From Tetrahymena thermophila SB210 (lineage: Eukaryota; Ciliophora; Oligohymenophorea; Hymenostomatida; Tetrahymenidae), in assembly GCF_000189635.1 (NCBI RefSeq), contig NW_002476452.1, positions 310,001 through 374,000 on the forward strand: DNA of 64,000 nucleotides, in the 5' to 3' direction. Shown in pieces: positions 39,821 through 52,100 of the stretch. A program made the translations under genes and the position numbers. The notes beneath the pieces are model-generated. The model ran no database searches. It saw nothing but the letters and a program-made list of their open reading frames with translations, and was not told the origin of the DNA. Position 1 is the stretch's first letter. The number at the start of each line of letters is the position of its first letter.

Positions 39821-40546
39821 ATCAATCTTTAACTATATTATTTAGTTATCATTTACTTCCACATAAAAAGTATCTTATAATTTAAATTAAATTAAAACCC
39901 TTTAAGATTACTGTATCATTATTATTAAATTAATTCTAAAAAATATTTTTTTTATTTTTGTTGTAAGTTTTATAAAAAAAGTAAAATAAATTAATCAAAT
40001 TTACATTAAAAAAACACAAATAAGGTAAAGGTTCATGTATCAAGGCCATAATATATTAAGGCCGGTTTTAAAAATTTGAAAATATGGTTTAATTAAGGCT
40101 GGTAAGTGAGGTGTCTAAACTGAAATCGAGGTGGCCTTAATATATAAACCTTTACTGTATTTATATAATTTATTTCTCCAAATAATAGCTTGTCTTGCAT
40201 AAAATATTTATATTCAATCTATTAAAAATATGTTTAACTGATAAAAATTTCTTTCAAATATTCAGTAGGCATATAAAATTAGAAATAATCAAATAAACAG
40301 CTAGTAAGATGTATTAATTAACTAACCAGAATTGAATTTTTTTCTAATTGGATTTTATAAGGAATATTTTAAGCTGAAAAACAAATGTTTTTACTAAAAG
40401 AGAAAATAAGTAGGTTAGAATTAAATTCTTGTTTTAAGTTAAAATAGTATAATTATATTAATTTTTATTATGATAAATATATTATGTAAGAATGTATGTA
40501 TTTACAATTTTTTATTTAATTATAAGGGTAATAAATGATATAGGTT
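39821..40546. other. Convergent spacer with GC-richer inverted-repeat island
   Basis: Spacer between two converging genes. Apart from the structured island at 40025-40155, described separately, it is A/T runs. Confidence 0.6.
40025..40155. repeat. 131-bp inverted-repeat island with nested alternative hairpins
   Basis: Outer arms 40025-40047 and 40133-40155 (23 bp) pair except for two C-A positions and one G-T. A second copy of the inner half, atatattaaggcc at 40051-40063, is a perfect 13-bp complement of ggccttaatatat at 40133-40145, so the right arm can pair with either. A third, altered copy (ttaaggctgg) starts at about 40093. GC content is visibly above the surroundings. In RNA from the minus strand the two C-A pairs become G-U. 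It could be a MITE-like relic or a structured RNA; no open frame is present. Confidence 0.7.
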
Positions 40547-42590
40547 TCACCAATTTTATCTCATGTCTATACATCTATTGACAATAATTTAATTTAATCT
40601 TTCATTTTCGTTGGCTAAGAATTTGCAGCGATTTTCCATTTCTTAAAATACTCTTACAGAGTCTATTTCTGCCATAGAACGCCAATGCTGGACTTCTTCA
40701 TTTTTTTCATGAGTAAGTATCAACAATCGCTATTCCAAATTTTAAATGTATTACTACATTTTTATTGTTTCTTATTCTATCTGCTTGTATGGAACTGGTG
40801 GAAGCTATGCTTGAAGCTACTTCATTTGCTATTCTAAGTCTAAAACAATTTACTTTGAATTTTATATTTCTTAATTTAAAAAGTTATTTCGTTATTCCAA
40901 ATTAATATTTTTTTATATTTGATTTTAGAGTTCTTCTTAAGTATCTTCATATAACTACAATTTTTCCTAAGAATCAGTATAGAAAGCTGACATATTTTCC
41001 ATTTTTTATTTTATTTCATTAACTTCTCTTTGCTTTTCTGCTAATTGTAAATTTTACTCTTCAACTTCTACATCTTTCTTTTCACAAACATCCACCAATT
41101 TTTCTTACTCATCTTTTAAATTTTCAATAACATTTTCTAACTCTCTGACCTTGCTTTCTAGTTTTTCTATTTTAAAAATATTTAATTTAACATTTTTTAT
41201 TCCCCTCATTATTAAATTTATTTTATTTGTAAAAATTATAAAAATTAATTTTCTTCAAATTTAGAAAAAATAGCAAATATAATTCTCAGCTTTTTTATTT
41301 GTATTTTATTTAATTTTTCTTTAAAAATATTTTCAAAAAAGATTTACAATTCTTTTTGATTAAGTCTTCATTAACAGATTTTTGAGTGTCAATATCTATG
41401 TTTTTAGTTTTAACATCATTGTTGAGCTTATTTATTTGCGATTCTAGGTCTTCTATTTGACGAATAAACTTTTCTCTCATTCTCTCATGTTCGTCTTTGG
41501 TGATATATTGGTCATATTTATTTTAATATTTCTAAGTATCGGATAAATTAGACTTTTAGAATCTTTCATTTTCTTTATTTAAACTTTCATTATTTCTTTA
41601 TTGATTTGAGTAATCTTAAGATGAGTTATGTTGCCTTCTATAACTACTTTAGAATGTTTTAATTCTATTTTCAGGAAATAGTGCTTATTGATCTTTTCTG
41701 TTTTCCTAAGCACTAAATCTGTTAGCAGAAGCAGTGAAAAGCTATTGTTAAGCTTAATCTTGTTTAACTGTTTCAACTGGAATGTATTAAACAGTTTTTA
41801 TTTCTTATTATTAATGAAAACTCTGTCTATCATTTAAAAAACTAGAAACTACTTGGTTTCCATTAAAGGAAGATTGCAAATATTATACTCCGTTTTAAGC
41901 TTCTGGAGATGCTATAATAACAGGCTAGTTTTAAATTATAGGAATTTATTGTGGTATATTTTATGGTTGCTAATTTATAACTGTTTCATATCTTAATCCC
42001 TATGGAGAGAAGTTTTAAGATATATCTTATAATTAAACAGGTTAATCTTGATCAATTTAAATAGCCCTTGGTAGTTTATAGACTGGCCTATTAATTATAT
42101 TTGAGTATTGCTAAGAAACTTGATATGAATTCTATTAAGCAGCTGGAGCAATATTGGAATAAGTAACTGGAATGATTTAAGCATTTAAATTACTGATACC
42201 TTGAGTAGTTTAAATGCTGTTTGGTAAATAACTATTTTCAGATTAAACAAATAATCTATTTTATGGTGGTGTTGAAGACCTCTAATTTAAATTAGAAAGA
42301 TTATTATTGCTTTACAACTCAAACTATGTATTTTATTATGTTGCTGCTGTATTCGCCCTCGGAAGGGTTAGTAAATTTGAAGATGGACTCTAAGATCTTA
42401 TTGTAACAGGGTTTGGAATGTTATTACTGTATCTGCTTTTTAGGCTTTCTATTTGCTGTTGCTATTTTTGATTCTGCTCTTATAATCGTTGTAAAGTTTC
42501 CTATTATTATCTAATAATAAAAGAGCTTGGCACTGGCTATCCTATGCTTACAGGAAGTATTTAATTTTAGCTAGGAGCAAAGTTACTCAT
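40547..42590 (-). CDS. Gln-rich protein with long C-terminal coiled coil, 620 aa
   Basis: ATG at 42590-42588, one intron at 41347-41167, stop TGA at 40549-40547; the spliced frame has 621 codons. The first half is Gln/Asn/Ser/Pro-rich and probably disordered, with an early short helix QQETLQRLQEQNQKQQQQIE. From about 41600 down to the end lies an almost continuous coiled coil: REKFIRQIEDLESQINKLNN, KLESKVRELENVIENLKDEQ, then LTHEKNEEVQHWRSM and RCKFLANENERLNQII near the C-terminus. A short Pro break (QLPPVPYKQ) divides it. No enzyme motif. The pattern suggests a structural or basal-body type protein, but that is inference only. Confidence 0.8.
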
Positions 42591-43095
42591 TAAAGTAATA
42601 AAAATTATAAAATAATCTGCAAATTCTAGTTTAAAAGATTTTTTATTGGTCAAATGATGTTTGTATAAAAATAACTTTTAGAAATAATAATAAAAATAAT
42701 GATGTTTTAATAAATATCATGAATAAATATTAATAATTTTTAAAAAGATTCGCTGCTATCTTTAACAACCAATTTATCAATCAAATCAATTTTTTTGAAA
42801 AGTTTTAACAAATAAATAAATAAATTTATTAGCAAAGTAAAGTTTTTTTACAGACTGATGAATATTAAATTAGTAATCAATCAAATAAAAAGTAAAAAGA
42901 ATTTCTATGAGAAATTTTTAATAATTAATTAATTAATTATTTTACTAAATAAATAAGCATAATTATTTAATTAATTAATTAAATACTTATTATGTAATTA
43001 ATCGTTTATTGAATTTTCAATATACTTCAAAATATTTAAGTCTTATTAAATCTTAAACAAAAATATAATCAATCAATCATTCAAAATCATCAAAA
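42591..43095. other. Divergent promoter region, AT-rich
   Basis: Spacer between two divergently transcribed genes, so both promoters should lie in these 505 bases. It contains AATT palindromes, notably around 42920-42985, but no site that can be named. Confidence 0.5.
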
Positions 43096-43992
43096 ATGTA
43101 ACAAATAAGCAGCAAGTCGACTGAAAGGATATCTAACATTTAGCTTTTAATTGGAGATTTTGATCCTTAAAAAGTAAATTTTCAAATGAATGCAGATTTA
43201 TACTTTGACGATAAGCATCTAGAGCATATATCTGAGGAAATAAAACTCTCTATTTAATAAGAAGAATAGCTCTACAACAATAAGGTAGTGTTAAAGTTGG
43301 ATTTAGTTAATTCTTATTAGAAAGAGGAAGTAAAGCAAATACTTTTAAAATTAATTGAGCTTTCTAAATAAAATAATAAAATCAGCTTGTTTTCATTGCT
43401 TAGCGTTGATATTTCAATCTATGAATCTTCTACAGAAAATAGTCTTTATCTTGTTACTAACTTTGTTGATGATATCCATATTATGATTTAAGATGTCAAA
43501 AAAATATTTTGTGATGCAAAATACAAATAAGAAGATTCGTTTTTAAAATTCTAGTTGTAATTAAGTAATAAATTATAAGAATCTTATAGTGAAACCAATA
43601 GCTCTATGTATCATTTAATGTAGTCAAGCTCTATCAGTTTACAAATGAAAAGAGACTGCAATACAAATAATTAGCTAATGAATGTTTTAGGATTAGGATA
43701 AGAAGAAGGGTTCAAGCTAGTTTTTTCTAAAATTAAAAATATTAATTTAAATCTTAAATTTAAATCTTTTGCAGATGTTCCAAATAAATCTAGTTTCATG
43801 TAATGGGTATTCTCATTACAAAAAGCTAGATATGATGATGAAGAAATTAAACTTCTCAAATAGTTAACTAAATGTATATCTGACTAAATAACCTTTAGAT
43901 CCATTTTTAGAGAATCTTATACAACTATGTTAATTAAAACTTCTTTAAAAGGATTATTTTCCTATATTCAAGAAATACAAATAAATAACTGA
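43096..43992 (+). CDS. Unknown 298-aa protein (intronless)
   Basis: A clean frame runs from ATG 43096 to TGA 43990-43992. Composition is that of a folded protein: regular hydrophobic spacing, few homopolymers. It begins with MQQISSKSTERIS, then NIQLLIGDFDPQKVNFQMN, a helical KEEVKQILLKLIELSK, and a strand-like LYLVTNFVDDIHIMIQDVKK. The middle is polar. The end has a helix-rich part (YDDEEIKLLKQLTKCISDQI). No signal peptide, membrane span or known motif was recognised. It sits between the coiled-coil gene (divergent) and the Dbp10 helicase gene (same strand, 792 bases downstream). Confident as a gene, no function offered. Confidence 0.75.
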
Positions 43993-44784
43993 ATGAAAAT
44001 TATAAGAAATGACTAAAATCTAACTAAATACATTCAATATAAAAGCTCTTTAAATAATAACTAAATTTTTATTTTATAATTTTAAAAATTATATAAGAAG
44101 TATTTTAATAAAAATTATCAAAAATTTAAATAACAATTAAATGTAAAAAACTGTCAATTTTTTTATATTAAAACATAATATGGGTATTGATTTTTGTATT
44201 AAAAATATAGTATGGCTATTCAAAAATCATATTTACTTTAATTAATAAAATAATTAAATGAATTATGTCAAATTAAAAGGAATATTTTGTAATTTTTTTC
44301 TTCTTCATTTTTTAAAATATTAATAAATATTTAATGAACAAATTAATTTTGTATAAAATGATAATTTAACTTTATTTTTCTTTAATATTTTTAATCTATT
44401 TTAAACAAAAAATTTGTTTTTTTTGAGGAATACTAAATTTAAAAAAATAATTTTAGATGAAGAATTTATAATCAATTAAAATAGTTTGTTGTTAACTTTT
44501 GATTCATTCGGAGCAAAAACAAAAAAAATAAATAGAAGTATTATTAGCACATTTAGAAAGTAGATGTTTTTAGAATTAACAAATAAATTAAAATTTTTTA
44601 AATTAAAATAGAAGAAGATTTAGTATTTTTAATAATTTTTTGATTTAGCCAAAATATATCTTCAATAAAGCCAAATTTATATATATTTTTTTAATAGCAT
44701 TAAAAAATTAATTAAATAAATAAAGCAAAGATTAAATAGAATTACACTTTTTTCAAGTTTATAATAGCATACATAGGTTATAAA
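43993..44784. other. AT-rich spacer upstream of the helicase gene
   Basis: No gene or RNA seen in 792 bases; A/T runs throughout. A direct repeat of tatgggtattg / tatggctattc type occurs at about 44180 and 44212 but is too short to interpret. Confidence 0.5.
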
Positions 44785-47700
44785 ATGGGTAAAGATTTTA
44801 ATAAAAAGCAAAAATTTGTCAAATAAGACAAGGAAATTAACGTTATTGAAGATGAAGAAAAGAAATCTAAGAAGAAGAAAGGAGGTGGTTTTGAATCTAT
44901 GAATTTGGTCTATCCTGTTTATAAAGCTATCAAAACTAGAGGTTTTAATATGCCTACTCCTATTTAAAGAAAGGCTATTCCTCTTATTCTTGAAGGAAGG
45001 GATGTTGTTGCTTGTTCTAGAACTGGTTCTGGTAAAACTGCTGCCTTTATTATTCCATTAATCAATAAATTACAAAATCACTCTAGAATTGTTGGTGCCA
45101 GAGCTTTGATTGTCGTTCCTACTAGAGAATTGGCTTTACAAGTAATATCATTTAGATTTTTTACACAAAAAGCATTTTAGCATAAAATGAATGAATTTTT
45201 TACAAAATCTTTGCTTTATATTTGAATATTGTATTCATTTGACATTTAAATTAAATATTTTATATAAATATAGATTGCATCCGTATTGAAAACATTTATT
45301 AAATTCACTGACTTGACCTATACTTTGATTGTTGGTGGTCACGGCTTGGAAGGATAGTTCGAAAGTTTAGCATCTAACCCAGATATTATTATTGCTACTC
45401 CTGGTAGACTTAGTTAGTTGATAGTAAATTGCATACATTTTATCATCAATATTAAGATTATTTAATATAATTATTTAGGATGAAACTGATTTGTCTTTGA
45501 ATAAAGTAGAGTTCTTAATTTTTGATGAGTGTGATTATTTGTTTGAAATGGGTTTCGCTGATTAAATGAAGGTAAAATATTAAATAAAATGTTAGCACTC
45601 TTTTAAAAATACCATGTATAAAATAGACTATCTTAAAAAAAGTAAGCCAATAAAGATAAACGCTTATGTTTTCTGCTACCATTCCAGAGGAATTGTCATC
45701 TTTTGCAAGAGCTGGTTTGAAAGAATACGTCTTTGTTAAGTTGGATTCAGAATTTACAATTAATGAAAATATTACTCTCAATTTCATCCTCACTCGTAAT
45801 AATGAGAAAATAGCTTCTCTCGTTTATTTACTCAAAAGTGTTATTCCTTCAGAAGAAAATAGCATTGTTTTTGCAAGTACTAAATATCACGTTGATTTGA
45901 TTTGTGCTATTTTGGATAAATTCAACATCAGCAATGTTTCTATTTATGGTAAAATGGATGCTTTTGCTAGAAAAGATTAAATCAGTGAATTCAGAAATAA
46001 AAAGTGTAATGTCATGGTAGTTACAGATTTAGCAAGTAGAGGTATTGATTTACCTAATGTAAATAATGTTATTCATTACGATTATCCCGCATCTACCAAA
46101 ATTTTCATCCACAGATCTGGTAGAACTGCTAGAGCTGGTCGTAAAGGTAACACTTATGCCTTAATGGGTATGAATGAAATCATGTATGTCTCCGAAATTA
46201 TGGTTTTAGCTGGAAGGTAAAAAATATTTTTAAATAAAATTGTAAAATAAGTTTTCTAAAATAAATTTTTATAAAATTTCAGAAAGTTAAGCAATCAAGT
46301 TGAAGATATGAAAGACACTTCTAAAGCTATTTATGGTGCCATTCCCGTTTAACTCATCGGTGATGAACAAGCAAAAATCTAAATTCTATTAAAAGAAGAT
46401 ATTGAAATCAACAAAATGTAGCAATTAGCCAATAACGCCTACATTCAATTTAATAAATCTCGTTCTAGTGCAAGCAAAGCTTCAATCAAAGACTCTTATT
46501 AAGTAATTAAATAAATTTTATCTTTGAAGATGTACTTAAATATAATGCATAAAAATAGGTTAAAATAGATTCAATTAACCCTCTTTTCCACAAGTTCGCT
46601 GAAGATGAAAAGGAAAAAATGGATTACTTATCTAAAATTAAAAATTACAAGCCAGCAATAAGTGCTTTGGAAATTTACAAGCAAAGAAGTTTAAAGAATC
46701 ATACTGGTACTGAAGATCCCAGCTTGCTTGAAAATGTCAATACACTTGCTAAATCAGTAGCTGATTTAAAGAAGCAAAAATAAATGTTCAAAGACAAGTA
46801 AGAGAGAATAGAGAAAATCAACAAAATTAAGATGGGTATTGCCCTCCAAAACGATGGTGAAAAAATGGAAATTGAAAACAACAAAAAAGCTGCTGCTGAA
46901 GAAGAAGAGTATGTAGATGAAGGCTTATTAGATGAAGAACTTGTAAAGAAAATGAATGAAGCCGAATAAGAGTTTGAAGAAGATGAAGATGATGAAAAAC
47001 TTATTAATGACGAACCTGAAATTAAATAAAAGGAAGATACATAAGAATAATATATTATAGATCACAAGCCTAAAAAGATTAAAAAGTCTCAAATGGTAGA
47101 TTTCAAGAACAAAGACCAATACATTGAAGCTTAACCTGATTATCACAAACCTAAAAAGAGTATTGAAGATGAAAATAAAATCTCCTCTACTGATGTTAAT
47201 GCCTTTGTTGTTGCAGAAGATTACGAAGATCTTCTCAGAAATAAAAAGAAAATGATTTGGGATAAGAAAAAGAAATAGTTTGTTTTCGGTAAGACTGATG
47301 AAGTAGGTAGAGTTGTAAGAGACAAAGAAGATAAAAATAAAAATGGTAAGAAAGGTAAAGTTGCTAAGGAAATGCTTAAAAAATGGGAGAAGAAGAACTA
47401 GATCAAGTTGTAAAGAGATGGTGAGTAAGAAGATACAACTCTTGTTGATAGAGTCAGAGGTATGTTCAAAAAGAGAGCCCTCAGATAGAAAGGTATTTAC
47501 TTACCCGAAGACAACCTAGAAAAATAATAAAAGGGTGTTAAGAGCGAATTAAAAAGCCATCAACAAATACTTAAAGTAAATATATTTAAAAAAAAGGTTA
47601 TTCATTATAATTAATTCATTCATTTTTTATAAAATAGTAAAAAAAAATAAAGAAGGGTCTTAAATTCAAAAACATGGAAAAAGGTAAAAGAACCCAAATT

Positions 47701-47808
47701 ATTCATAAGAAAAAGTAAGCCTCAGCAAAGATGGCCGATAAGAAGGGAGGATTTGGTAAACCAAAAGGAGGTTTTAGCAAACCTAAAGGTGGAAAATTCA
47801 GAAGATGA
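44785..47808 (+). CDS. DBP10: DEAD-box ribosome-biogenesis helicase Dbp10/DDX54
   Basis: Seven exons; introns 45142-45273, 45424-45478, 45572-45626, 46217-46282, 46503-46558 and 47576-47637 leave 865 codons. Order: basic start, Q-motif region [27 protein letters not shown], motif I SRTGSGKT (K84), [14 protein letters not shown], motif II as DECD (185-188), SAT (216-218), [28 protein letters not shown] and [11 protein letters not shown] (from 362). FARAGL after SAT and the C-terminal [18 protein letters not shown] (DBP10CT domain) single out Dbp10/DDX54 among DEAD-box proteins. The tail is Lys/Gly-rich with [16 protein letters not shown]. The yeast orthologue acts in 60S subunit assembly in the nucleolus; that role is inferred. 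Motif II reads DECD rather than DEAD. Codon use is richer in GC than that of the disordered neighbours, as expected for a housekeeping gene. Confidence 0.95.
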
Positions 47809-49145
47809 AATAAAATAAAAAAAGAATGATTAAATGTTTATAATAAAATTAATTAAAAGTAACTAATATTAAACAATTAAAACTAAAAATACATAAATAA
47901 ATAAATAAATAAATATATTATTTTAAGCTATTATCAGTATATAATTCATTCATTATATAGTTTGTAGTTTCTCTATCTTTACTCACATTAAATAATCTCT
48001 TTTAACATCACTTAATTGATTCATTTTTGATATAAAATCCCATTTATATTAAATATTAACTATTTATCATTTAAGTGTAACCAATATTAAAGAACTAAAT
48101 AAAAATAAATTACTTTAAAGTATTATTAGTGTTTTAATTAAGAAAGTATATAAAATATAATTTATCTAACTTAACCTTCTTAAATATCAATTTTTGATTT
48201 TAGATACACAATCTTTTCTCTTAAGATTTTTACTATTTATCTCTCACAATAATTTAGTAAATATAAAATATTTTCTAATGGTTTTCAATAAAATTTATAA
48301 TAGCTAAATGCCACTTTTATGAATTATATTGACAATTTACTTCAAATTTATATCAAAGTAAAAATTAAACCTTATAAACTAATTTTAAAATAAGAAAGAT
48401 TGAATAAAAAAAGTATTTATTTATATAAACTAAATAAATTAAAATTAGCTATTTTTAATAGTATGTTTTTATTTCACTTAAAATTATTTTTTATAGCTTT
48501 TAATATTAATGAAAATACTAATAATTAGTGATTTTCTCTAGATTAAATAATAAAATAATTTTATAAATTAGTAACTAAATAAGATATCATTACAATTAAA
48601 GAAATAGATTAAAGTTAATTTCTTGTTTAATTTTTTGCCTTTAATTATTTAATTTAAATTTATTAAGAATAAGATTTCAAAATATTTATAACTGATTGAT
48701 CTCACATACTATTTTATAAATATTTTAAATATGAAATGAGTTTTATTTAGTTATTTTGAAATAAAAAATTAGCTTATATCTTAAATACTTTTTAGTTGCT
48801 CATTTCATGTCTTAAGAAATTAATTTTAGTGTTTTTTGTAAGTAAACATAATTATGTTGAATATGGTGGTAATATTCATAATTTTGATCATAAGCTTATC
48901 TTAAAAGATATGGATCAACTTTTATACTGCCTTAAATTTATTTACTATTGATTGATACAATTAAATACAAAAAATAATGCTGTTTATATTCAATTTATAA
49001 TTTTTTTGGCAAGCAATCAAGGAATCTAATTATTTTTTATATTAAATTAGTCATCAGCAAATTTTTGCAGAAATTTTATATCAAATATAAAAGAAAAAAT
49101 AGTCTACACGAAACTTTATATTATTAAAAGTATTGATAGTTATTC
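47809..49145. other. AT-rich intergenic region
   Basis: 1.34 kb without a supportable gene on either strand. An AAAT microsatellite run follows the helicase stop (about 47890-47913). The rest is A/T runs. Confidence 0.55.
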
Positions 49146-52100
49146 ATGAATATAAATATAACTTTAGTTTGTTTAGCTATCTTATTTATCATCAAAAAGG
49201 CTTTTTGTTAGCCTTGTGATTTCATAGGAGAAACAGCTATGAAAAAGATTAAACTCACTGAGATATATCAACAATTCTAAGCTAATTAATGCAAATTATT
49301 AACAATAAATAATGTTTAAATCGATTGCAGTGATATAGATACAACAAAATTAATGTTTACTTTTAAGATCAACGATTTAGAGTTAACTAAGTCTGTGTTT
49401 TCATGTGATAATATAGAAGTTTAAGCTAAAAATGCTATTATAAATGATAGCTTTTTAGGAAGAGACAAAATTGGGAGATGCTGTTCATTTTTAGATCAAT
49501 ACAATTTTTATTTATAAGCAAGCGAAACTATTACCTTAAAAGGAATGGTAAGGCACTAAAAAGGAAAATATGGAATGCTTATTTTTAATGCCGATAAAGA
49601 AATCAAGCTAACTGATGCCACAGTAATAGCTGGAAATATAGCTATTCACTCTCTTTCAGATATTTCAATTAAAAACTCAGAAGTTTCATCATAATTTATT
49701 TTTTGTCATGAGAGTCTTCAAAATTAGTATAGCATATAGAATTAATATGCTCCTGAGAAATTCATGCAAATTCAATATGTTTAATAAGGAGATGTAAAAG
49801 TAGCTCAATATGAAATAGTAAAAATTCAAGATATTTTAAAAGATAACAAAAATAAATTTGATTTTACTACAGACTATGATTTCCTCTATGATGCTCTTAA
49901 ATACTAATATTCTATTCTAATTTATTCCTAAGGTATTATAACAGTATCTGATAATTCTAATTTTGATGGTTCAAGAATGGCTTTCTTTTCTTCTGTCTAT
50001 GTGATAAGCAAGGATTCTTTACTTAACTCTACTGCATAAGGTTGTCCTGCAGACTATGGTCTTGGGAAAGGATTATACTTTGATACTGTAGAAAATTGTG
50101 CACCAAATGGTGCCAGCTAAGCAAGTTAAGGAGGAATAGGTTTACCTAAACCAGATAAAAATGGCAATTTTTTATAGCAGGATATTAATTAATGCGTATT
50201 TTATAAGTAGCAAACGAGCTTTATACTGCAAAATATTCCTTATTCTTATTCAACTTTCTATGAAGTAAATAAATAAACATTTTTAAAAAACTTATAAGCT
50301 AAATAAATAACTAATTATAAACAAAAAAGGGAAGTGGAGGCTCGTTTAGAGATGCAAACAAAAGGTTTTATGGTTTAGGCTAAGAAGGAGCAGGTGGTGG
50401 TATGATATTTATTTATACATCAAAAGAAGCTTACATAGATGGATATCTGGAATCTAATGGTGCTTCCTTATAAATATTAAATGGAAGTGGTGGATCTGGT
50501 GGAGCGATATTGATTAAAGCTACTAAAATACATGGACAAGGAAAGATATCTGCTTAAGGTGGTGCTTCAGATTAGTATGGTAAGAAAAGTTATCATAATT
50601 TTCTTAACTTTAACATTTGGAATATAATTTAATAGGATTAAGTGGTGAGGGAGCAGGTGGAATAATTAATATGTATCAGCTGAATTGGGATATTGATAAA
50701 AATATTAACTAATTTAATGGAACTATAAATATAAATTAAGGACAAAGATCCTTTTAATCTTACAACTTGAGTTAATCATAAATAGAGCAAGTATAAGCCA
50801 ACAAAGGAAGTAAAATAATAATAATAATAATAATTTACTTTTTATTAATTGATTGTTTAATTTGAATAAATAGCATTCATATCATTTATTTGTCCTCCAG
50901 GTTATGAACCTTAATAAAATGGATTTTGCAAGGTAAAATTTAATAAGAAAAAGCTAAATTATTTAAAAGTAATTAAAAAATATTTAAATAAATTAAATTA
51001 GCCATGTGATGTGGGTTTCTACAAGAGTGGTTTAGTAGGAAAGTGTATTAAGTGTTAAAAGCCTATGCAATTTGATAAAATAGTTGTGCCTACAAAGGAT
51101 TAATCTAAATTTGAATCTTTAGGGGATTGCTATTAAAATTGCATTGAATTTAATTGTGATCCATTGAGGATTTATGTAAAAAATGTCATCAGTATAAAAA
51201 TAATTCCTTTCTTTATAGCTTACCTAGCCGTTCTGTGTTTGGGTTATATTTCGAGAAGAATTTTAAGGATGAAACCCAAAAAAATAGATTCAATTCCTAT
51301 TTAGCATGTGAAGTATGATTACGATGATAGCATTTTTGCTACAGAGTGCAAAGAAAAGGATATATTCTTTTATAGAGATCTTTTGTATCACAAATATCGT
51401 CTCCAATTTTATGGAGAAAATAATATCAACAGTCAATGGTACCTCTAACCTTAAATACCAGAAGGAACAGAGTAAATTTTTGACTAAAGAGACTTTGCAG
51501 AATTTGCATAGGTAAGTTAAATAAAACTGAAATTGAAATATTAAAACCAAATAAATATAAAAAAAAGAAAGTTAACTAGACTCTCAAGTGGAAAAAAATT
51601 GATATTATCATTCTGAATATTTTAAATTATCTTTATTATCCTCTTTATTGGTTTTACCTCACCAAAGTTTAAAAGAAAATTTACAAAAAAATCAAAGACA
51701 AAATACACGACGAGCCTTATCCAGTATCATTCTTTATCTATTAATAAAATAAATTAAACTGATTAAATTAAAAATATAAATTTTATATTTTATTTAATGA
51801 TTTTTTTTAAGAAATTTTTAAAAGGCTCTGATGCTGTGCAACAGAAATACATAAGAATGAAAATAACCAAAAGTGATGACTACTCTATACTTTCTTTAGA
51901 TTTATTCAATTATAGTAAAAGAAACTAAAAATATTTTAAGAAGACTATTCCAACGATTATTCATTTCAGTATTATAATTTATTTTTTGTATTAAATTTGA
52001 TAATAAAGATTTTACTTAAATTATAGGTGGAGAAGGAAGTTACTTGAAGCCATATTACATTTGGCCTAGAGACCACTTTTTGCAGAGTGTTTTCTACTCG

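Noticed and set aside
42910..42985. AATTAATT-type palindromes upstream of two divergent genes
   Set aside because: Simple AATT repeats are self-complementary by composition and occur all over the window, so no structure or site can be claimed.
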